A stretch of DNA of 64,000 nt. Origin: Owenia fusiformis (lineage: Eukaryota > Annelida > Polychaeta > Sabellida > Oweniidae). A program made the position numbers and the translations under genes. Where the stretch lies: assembly GCA_903813345.2 (NCBI GenBank), contig CAIIXF020000006.1, forward strand, positions 22,141,936-22,205,935. Direction: 5' to 3'. Below the pieces are notes generated by a model that made no database searches, was not told where the DNA came from, and saw only the letters and a list, made by a program, of their open reading frames with translations. How positions within the stretch are numbered: position 1 is the first letter of the stretch; every line of letters begins with the position of its first letter. This document shows positions 57,178 through 64,000 of the stretch, piece after piece.

Positions 57178-58913
57178 ATGTTACGGAGGAAACCAACACG
57201 TATTGAAATGAAACTTGACGATCTAGAGGAATGGGAGAATGTAAAAAAGGAGAGAGAACAACTTAAAAAGCAAGAGGAAAGCAGTTTAGGTGAGAAATCC
57301 AGATTTGAAAGTTTTGTTACTCTATTATCGCCCACCTCGATATTTAACGGATGAAATTGAGTACCAGTTTTAAGTCTCCGCCAGTACATTGCTCGCCATA
57401 AGTCCATGACACCTGGATTTGCTGAATTGAGGATCCCATGTTAAAAAGAAGAGAATTTTATACAAAATGTAAAACATACAAAACTTGAGGGATGTGTAGA
57501 TATCTAGTCTATCTAGACATTATTGGGAAGTATGAAGTCTCAATATTTGAGTCAAATCACCATGGTCTGGGAATGGTGATAGAAAATCAAGATGTCATTT
57601 ATGACATGGACTTTGTTCAACGTTTCTTTCCAAACTTACTGGCAATTAAGTTACCTGTTTCATTTCCCTATTCTCGCCTAATTATCTCATCTTAGTGACT
57701 TGAAATTGCACAGCTACATTAACAAGAGTCTTATAGTATCCTATTACTCAAAATGTAACTGTAATTGTATCTATTAGCCTCATTTGACCATTTTTATAGA
57801 CTGGTAAGATCCAGTCAGAGTTTTTGCAGTGGATGACATTTTCAGATTTATGTGTACATCAATCTATATGACGACCAATCAAATAGCACGATATGATCAT
57901 GTGATCAATCACAAGCACACATTTTCCAAGAGTTAGCCAATGATGCCTTTTTATGAAGAGGTGATCATGTGCCCTTCTGCCAAAGCGCTGGCTGCTTGTT
58001 TCCAATCCTGGTAAAATTATATGGCAGTACCTTTCGAAAGAAATGTTGACTCAAGTCCGTGATTTATTATGGGAAGCACTGTAGGAATGAATAAAGTGAA
58101 AGTAATCTAATAGTAGTACACATAAAATAGACTTAAAAGACTTAGCTACTACTTTTCCATAAGCCTGAGAAGTACTACCTTTTTATGACCTGACTGCTGA
58201 CTGACTTGCTAGCATTAAAAAAATAGGACTTAGCAAAAGAATTCCAAATCTTCCAAAAGCTAGTTAATATCAAATTAACTGAAAAACTCCCTGGTTTGCT
58301 TTATTTTGAGGACGAATGTCCAATTATATTAGTCACTTTAAACTATGTTTTCACAATTAGATGGCGTTGCTTATGCTTCATGATCGACAAACAAAGCTGA
58401 TAGAGTCTCGTTATTTAGCTTGAGTCTTATTTTTTGATTTTAGTGATTCAGTCAAACCATGAAAAAGGTAGTACACTATTAGCAAGCCAATGATCTGATG
58501 ATGATCCAATGGGGCGTGTTGCAAAAATACATATTCATTCTTTATAAACCTGCCTTGGACTATTTACACAGGGCCCTCTAATTTTTTTCATAATATTTTT
58601 GCACTTATGATTTGAATAAAAGTTCAAGTCAAAATCTTTTGATCACATACAAAACTTATAACCACCATTTTGTTTGTTTGGGTAAGGCTGCAATATTAGC
58701 CAAAGTTGGTGAAACTTAAATATATTGGACCATTTACTTAATATTAAAAGTAGAATATTTCAGTTCCTCTTTAATAGTTTAATGTTTTATCTTATTTTAG
58801 ACAGCCCAGGGTCCAGCACAAAGCCAACAAAAACAAAACAAGAAATAATCCATGAGCGTATTGGATATAACCCACAACCAATTGTGCCGTCTTCCAGATT
58901 AGCATTACATTAG
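57178..58913 (+). CDS. CDC26: CDC26: anaphase-promoting complex subunit, 74 aa, 2 exons
   Basis: Exon 1 (57178-57289) encodes [20 protein letters not shown] and continues as a charged helix to a GTGAGA donor in phase 1. Exon 2 (58801-58913) follows TATTTTAG and reads [27 protein letters not shown] and a short tail to TAG. The N-terminal MLRRKPTR motif is the segment that binds and stabilises the TPR subunit APC6/CDC16 in the APC/C ubiquitin ligase, and the IGY.PQP motif is also conserved (family knowledge). Human CDC26 is 85 aa, so the length fits. The upstream in-frame extension from 57022 is rejected because the ATG at 57178 aligns with the family start. MTRF1L begins 210 bases downstream on the same strand. 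Confidence 0.93.
57389..57604. mobile_element. Diverged relative of the 35676-35913 element
   Basis: Located in the CDC26 intron. It shares GACACCTGGATTTGCT, GTTAAAA.GAAGAGAATTTT, TACAAAATGTAAAA.ATACAA, TCTAGACATTATT and ATGGTGATAGAAAATC with the 35.7 kb copy. The ends are degraded (GCTCGCCATAAGTCCATGAC). Just upstream, at 57319-57338, is the ACTCTATTATCGCCCAC motif also found in the centre of the ZGPAT-intron palindrome. Confidence 0.7.
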
Positions 58914-58926
58914 TGGCTTCATCTTT

Positions 58927-58936
58927 AATAAATAAA
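58927..58936 (+). terminator. Poly(A) signals of CDC26
   Basis: Two overlapping AATAAA strings 14 bases after the CDC26 stop codon, so the 3' UTR is very short and ends before MTRF1L. Confidence 0.6.
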
Positions 58937-59122
58937 CTGAACACACAAGTTTTACAAAATACATTTATTACAACTACAACCTGTAAAAATATAGTTAAGA
59001 ATTTTCTAAGCATAATAGTAGGTTAGATTTAAGGTACTCTATAAGCTGGTCCACTTTACTTGCTACTAAGAACTCTGTATCATTACATTTCATAGAAAAT
59101 TGATCAACTTGACCATCTAAAC

Positions 59123-62100
59123 ATGTTTCTGAAATATATTGGAAGGTGCTTCTCTTCTGAAAGTGGGATGGCTACAAAGGGGGTACATTGGATAAAAAGC
59201 ATATATAATGGTGAAAGAAATATTTCACAGTATTCATATGGAGCCAACATTGACCATCATAGATGCGCACAAAGCAAAAGGAACTTTGAGTCAAAGTACA
59301 ACTATAGTTCAATGTACGCCATGGGTACACTACATATGAATCCACATCGAAAGTATTCTAGCACAAATATAACCTCGCTTAGAGTAGATGCAAGACACAA
59401 TACATGTGGATTACTGAAAAGGAACTTGTATCAATTTGGAGTTAACATCATAGGAACTCAGAGACTGTATTCAACCATGTTAAAACATAGTGTTTCATTG
59501 GATGAACTGCTAAGAGCCCACATAGACCAACTAAGTGCTGAGTATGAAGAGTTGAATAAGATGCTGTTGGAGTGTGGAAGTGATGATAGAGAATTGGCAG
59601 CTGCACAGGTATATGTAACAGATAGAAACATGTACTAAGTCTGTGATAGGGATGGGAATAGGGAGGTTACACAGGCAGGTATGCCAAGTACTCAATTAGC
59701 ACCCATCATGGCTTTTTAGCACTAATTGAGTTTTCATATTAGTGAATACTGAATACTAGATGAGCATTTACATTCTAAAACATTTACAGACTAAAACATT
59801 CATTGCATGTTTTAGGACTAATAAATAAGTACTCATGTAGTACTAAATTAGCACCATGACAATTCCATGCTCATTATATGAGTACTCATTTTATACTAAT
59901 TGAGTACTAGGCATAATCTCCCTGTGTCAGCCACATGTTTTTAAGAGAACTTGCACGTGAATATGTAATATTATGACCCTTCGAGGATTACATTCCCCTC
60001 AAAAACTATTCTCCATATACCTTTATGCTCACTCAGGCAAGTACTACATAGGGGAGAAAGAATCTGTACTCTTCTTGAATTTTACAGGTGTCAAAACGTC
60101 TTGCAGAGTTAGGACCTGTCATGTACAAAGTAGCTGAATATAATGCTGCATTGCAAGAAAGACAAGAATTAAAGAACATCCTTAAAAGTAAGAGCTTAAT
60201 ATGCAAAGCATGAACTATTCATCCCAGCACTCTCAATTCCCCCAAGTGCAGGCAGAGTCATAAACAGCTTATATATTAATTTACCATAAGGTATGACTGC
60301 ATAAATAGCATTTATATTGCGTACTGCAGTGTAATATATTCATAGTGCATGAGGATCTTATTGCCAATGGAAAATTTTTATGATTTCAAGAAATTCATAT
60401 GAGGCAAGACTATGCCCGACAGGCTACTTTCATATTTGATAACACTATATAGTTCTAAAGATCATGATTTGAATTGAAATCGTGTGATGCCTGGTTCACC
60501 TTTTGATATACAATGTATACTGCGTGCATAAATCTCATTTCAACAATTGGCAATGAATATGACATACAGGTCAGGATTTACATTGTAATTGTAGATGAGT
60601 TGGACAAGGAACTTATTGCAATGGTCAATGAGGAACTAGAAGACAATCAAACTAGAACTACAGAGCTGCAGGATAAGGTAAGAAAATGTAATGCTTGAAA
60701 TAGACAGCAATAGAGAAATTATAAGGGTGGGTAAAATTTTTAAAAAATCTAAAAGATCCAGGATATTGCATCAAATAGTGAAAATTTTAATTTAGAATTT
60801 AAAACAGTTGTTACACATTTGTAACTACTAACCAATTGTCATAAATGATACGATTGACAATCTTGAAAGACAGGTAAAATTAATGTGGGCCATTGTGGAG
60901 TTCAGGAAACTAGTCATGCAAGACAATTGTAAAACATATATAAGACTATGCAAAAGTTGAAAAGGCAATCAATCCTGGACTCCTGTAGCTCAGTGATATA
61001 GCACTTTCCCAGGTACTGGTAGGTAGTGAGGGGTCGGGGTTCAATCTCTTCTGAGGTAGACTGACTGTTTCACATCATCCCTATAAGCACAGAATTTCAC
61101 TCTTTGTTTGCATTATCTTCATTAAATTGAACCACTTATCTTGTTAATGTCTTCTTTTACCTTTATTTCCCAGGTGAAATTATATTCATAGAATTAATGC
61201 TGATATTTCAGTTGCTTCACCAGCTTGTACCCCGACTAGATGGAGATGAGGTCGATGAAGTCATACTTGAAGTGAGTGCTGGGGTCGGAGGTCAAGAGGC
61301 CATGCTGTTTACAGAAGAAATGTTTCGGCTTTATGAGGCCTATGCACAGAATTCAGGCTGGTTGTTTCAGAGCATTGGACAATCTACTTCTGATATAGGT
61401 ATGTTTTATTCTGGATCTGTGCATTATACCATACTATAATACAGAATAGCATGGTACCAAAGTATTATCGATGAAGGAATAGTAAAGTTTCATAGGGAAA
61501 AATTAAAAAAGTACCTCCCAGTTTACTCTTTTGTATATCTGTATGATAAAAGGATACACCTTCAGATTTACTCAGCCCAGGCACTCAATTTATATAATAT
61601 TTCTCTGTTAAGATAGGGAACAGATGAAAGGTACAATATTTATGTATCTGTTTCATTATAGGTGGAATGAAGAAGGCCTCCGCCTCTATCAGTGGCTCAG
61701 GGGTTTACAGAGAGATGAAGTATGAGTGTGGTGTGCACCGTGTTCAGAGAGTACCACGCACAGAAAAGGCTGGTAGAGTACACACTAGTACAATGACTGT
61801 AGCTATACTTCCCAGACCTACACAGGTACTAGTATTTACTATTATTTTGCATCTTGAATATATTCAGGCATTAAAATGGCACTGGTACCTTGAGGTTATT
61901 TATTACATATGCCACCAATCAATTAGGAATGCTATATGCTAAGATGAATGCTAGTAACAAAAGAGAATGCTGACTATTAGCTACATGTCATCACTGTCAT
62001 GTGATGGTTCATTCTACTATATCTAACCCCTAGAAATGCATAAGATACTCTGTCTAATTGTATTTTTTTAGTATATTTTTGAAAGTACCTTATTAACATC

Positions 62101-63864
62101 TAACAGTCATCCGATGAACCATTAATAAGGAAAAGACAATAAAAACAAATGATATAATCATTACTTATAAGCCAAATTGGTAGCTCATGAACACCAAATG
62201 CAAGGTGTAGTAGAGTGTGGTTGAGACCAGATGAATGAAAAAATTAAGATTTAAAAAAGTGAAGCTCATTTGATAATACTGATATTTTGTATAACCTTTT
62301 GCTTTGTAGATTGATGTAGTTCTGAGGCCTCAAGATATCCACTTTGAGGCATTCAGGGCCAGTGGGGCTGGAGGTCAACATGTCAATACCACAAGCAGTG
62401 CAGTCAGGGTCAAACATATACCAACAGGTATATTTAATTGAGCGCAAAGAAATTGGTTGTCATTCAATATTTTGTATTTGACAATTTTTATCAAAAAGTA
62501 TTTTATGAGTTAAAAGCCAGTCAATATTTAGTTGAGAGGTTTAGAGTACATTCCTTTCTCACTAACGAATGTCACTTGTCAAAAACTCGAAATCAATAAA
62601 AACGTTACTGTAACAATCAATTTACTGTAACCCTAACTGTCAATATGATACACAGTACACTGTAATTTTATGTGAAAAACAGGAAAAGATATCTTCACAT
62701 GGCCCTTTATCTTAGAATGATTAAGCACTGTTTTAAGGGAGTTGTCTCCTATGTTAGCATTCTCTCCTATTTTTCAGGCACTGTTGTTGAGAGATCCACT
62801 GATAGGTCACAGATCGTCAACCGCAAGAGAGCCATGGAGGAGCTTGCCTCTAGGTATTGGATTTATGTATCACCTACCTTAAAGGCAGAATCAGATCTAT
62901 ATGAGTGACAAAATTACAAGCAACATGTACAATTGACCTACCAATCTATTCCTTACAATCTCAAATACAATATCTACAAAAAGATTCATGATATGTTTTA
63001 AATCGGTGAAGTTAATATGGATTCAAAGTGCAAAAATGGGTGAAAAATGTTTAAATTCTCCCAAATAATAAGAATGGTGACCATTCTTACAAAAAAATAA
63101 TACATTTATTGTAAAAATCTTTAGTTTTCCTGAAATAAATTGTTCACTTCGGGGATTTTTAGAAAATAGACATGACAAGGAATGACATGAGCCAGAAATA
63201 TTCTAAAATTGGGACAATTTTTTTGGCCTACTCGCTAGATCTGATTCTCTCTTTAACACCTTGCCTTATCCAGCCAAATCCGATTATGTTCTGTTTACAA
63301 CTGAAGCATGGCATATTTTGTACCTCATTTGTTGATAGTCCATGCTCAAGGAAATGAATTGATACACAATATTCAACTATAAAGGGAATGCCTTTGCAGT
63401 CCAGCTTAAATGAATTCTTAGCATTTTAGAAATGTGATAAGTGGTGGGAAAATGATTGTTATTTAATGGTATATGACAATGAAGCACAGCCAAATCAAGT
63501 TTTGTCTATATCAATTGCATATCAATCCCAGTTGAACATCTACTAAGCCTGAAAGATACATATAATTAGGCTTCACTTCTTGTGTTTTAGGATCTATAGT
63601 GCTCAGCTTGAACGTGAGATGGCAGCACGTAAGTCACAGCGAAAACTTCAAGTTGGAACAGCTGGACGCTCCGAGAAAATTCGTACTTATAACATCCCTC
63701 AAGATAGGGTTACCGATCACAGAATTGGTGTCAGCCTTTATGACTTGAATGATTTTATGAATGGAGGGCGAGGTTTGGGTGAACTTATTGAGGCTTTGTT
63801 GAAGTTTGAATGGGAGGAATCAGTGACAGAGTTCCTGCAGAAACAAACCATTAAAAGTACTTGA
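59123..63864 (+). CDS. MTRF1L: MTRF1L: mitochondrial peptide chain release factor 1, 495 aa, 8 exons
   Basis: Exons: 59123-59608, 60088-60187, 60595-60677, 61212-61398, 61662-61825, 62310-62427, 62778-62853, 63591-63864; phases close on TGA. It ends mitochondrial translation by reading UAA/UAG and hydrolysing peptidyl-tRNA. The N-terminus ([13 protein letters not shown]) looks like a mitochondrial presequence. A coiled-coil domain 1 (about 135-225) leads to [14 protein letters not shown]. The codon-reading motif is PRT at 317-319 in [20 protein letters not shown], the short-loop form of MTRF1L rather than the altered loop of MTRF1. The catalytic GGQ is at 361-363 ([15 protein letters not shown]), and [18 protein letters not shown] is conserved near the C-terminus. 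At 495 aa it is longer than human MTRF1L (about 380); the extra length lies in exon 1, so the true start may be a later ATG. It is the last gene in the window. Confidence 0.92.
60979..61063 (+). mobile_element. tRNA-derived SINE head or tRNA pseudogene
   Basis: CTCCTGTAGCTCAGTGATAT AGCACTTTCCC resembles an A box arm and GGTCGGGGTTCAATCTC a B box. The anticodon and acceptor stems do not pair well and the right side lacks a matching 3' strand. In intron 3 of MTRF1L. Confidence 0.5.
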
Positions 63865-64000
63865 TGATAGGAGAAACTTGTAGAAAAACTCTTAAAGGAC
63901 TTGTAAAAGAAACTCTTACTGAGTGTATTAAAATTAACTCTGAAAAGGACTTCAGTGAAAAATTCATCTATAAAAGCAACAATTCCTCAAGCAAACTTAT
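63865..64000 (+). other. 3' UTR of MTRF1L up to the window edge
   Basis: Repeated motifs AAACTCTTA/AGGACTTGTA/AAAAGGACTT follow the stop. No AATAAA is seen before the window ends, so the transcript end probably lies outside. Confidence 0.4.

Noticed and set aside
1-64000. CRISPR arrays, operons and ribosome binding sites
   Set aside because: The DNA is eukaryotic with spliced genes; no regularly spaced short repeats of CRISPR type are present.

Overview
The window is nuclear DNA from an animal. Coding sequence is split into short exons with GT/AG borders in consistent phase, genes end near AATAAA signals, and the A+T-rich spacers are full of small TA-flanked transposons, tRNA-derived SINEs and a decayed non-LTR retrotransposon. 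The conserved genes (ZGPAT, CDC26, MTRF1L, a METTL24-like methyltransferase) are of animal type, and the repeat load with short introns suggests a marine invertebrate, perhaps a hemichordate, echinoderm or other invertebrate deuterostome. The species-level guess is inference only.

Layout. 1-7.8 kb (minus): the first exon of a secreted von Willebrand factor A (vWFA) protein, then a complete eight-exon tandem paralogue with two vWFA domains. 8-12.4 kb: a 4.46 kb element with perfect 34-bp terminal inverted repeats beginning CACTGTGG and a 5-bp target duplication (a Transib/RAG-like signature), enclosing a dead non-LTR retrotransposon. 12.4-18.2 kb: non-coding DNA, small TA-flanked elements and a decayed basic-protein gene split by one of them. 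18.2-30.0 kb (minus): a complete 12-exon ZGPAT gene whose introns hold many palindromes and a nested unknown gene whose first two exons also exist as an inverted copy. 30.2-36.2 kb: non-coding DNA with recurring ACGTAAATGAT-like motifs and repeats. 36.2-47.6 kb (plus): two tandem six-exon trypsin-fold genes in which all three catalytic residues are replaced. 50.9-53.7 kb (plus): a METTL24-like membrane-anchored methyltransferase. 54.5-55.0 kb: a single-exon orphan secreted protein. 57.2-63.9 kb (plus): CDC26 (anaphase-promoting complex) and then MTRF1L (mitochondrial release factor).

The genes do not form one pathway. ZGPAT, CDC26 and MTRF1L are housekeeping genes. The vWFA pair and the pseudoprotease pair are secreted, locally duplicated families and are the accessory part of the region. 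All exon models were assembled by eye from splice signals, reading phase and family resemblance, and have not been tested against transcripts. The numbers of codons close exactly for every complete model given here.
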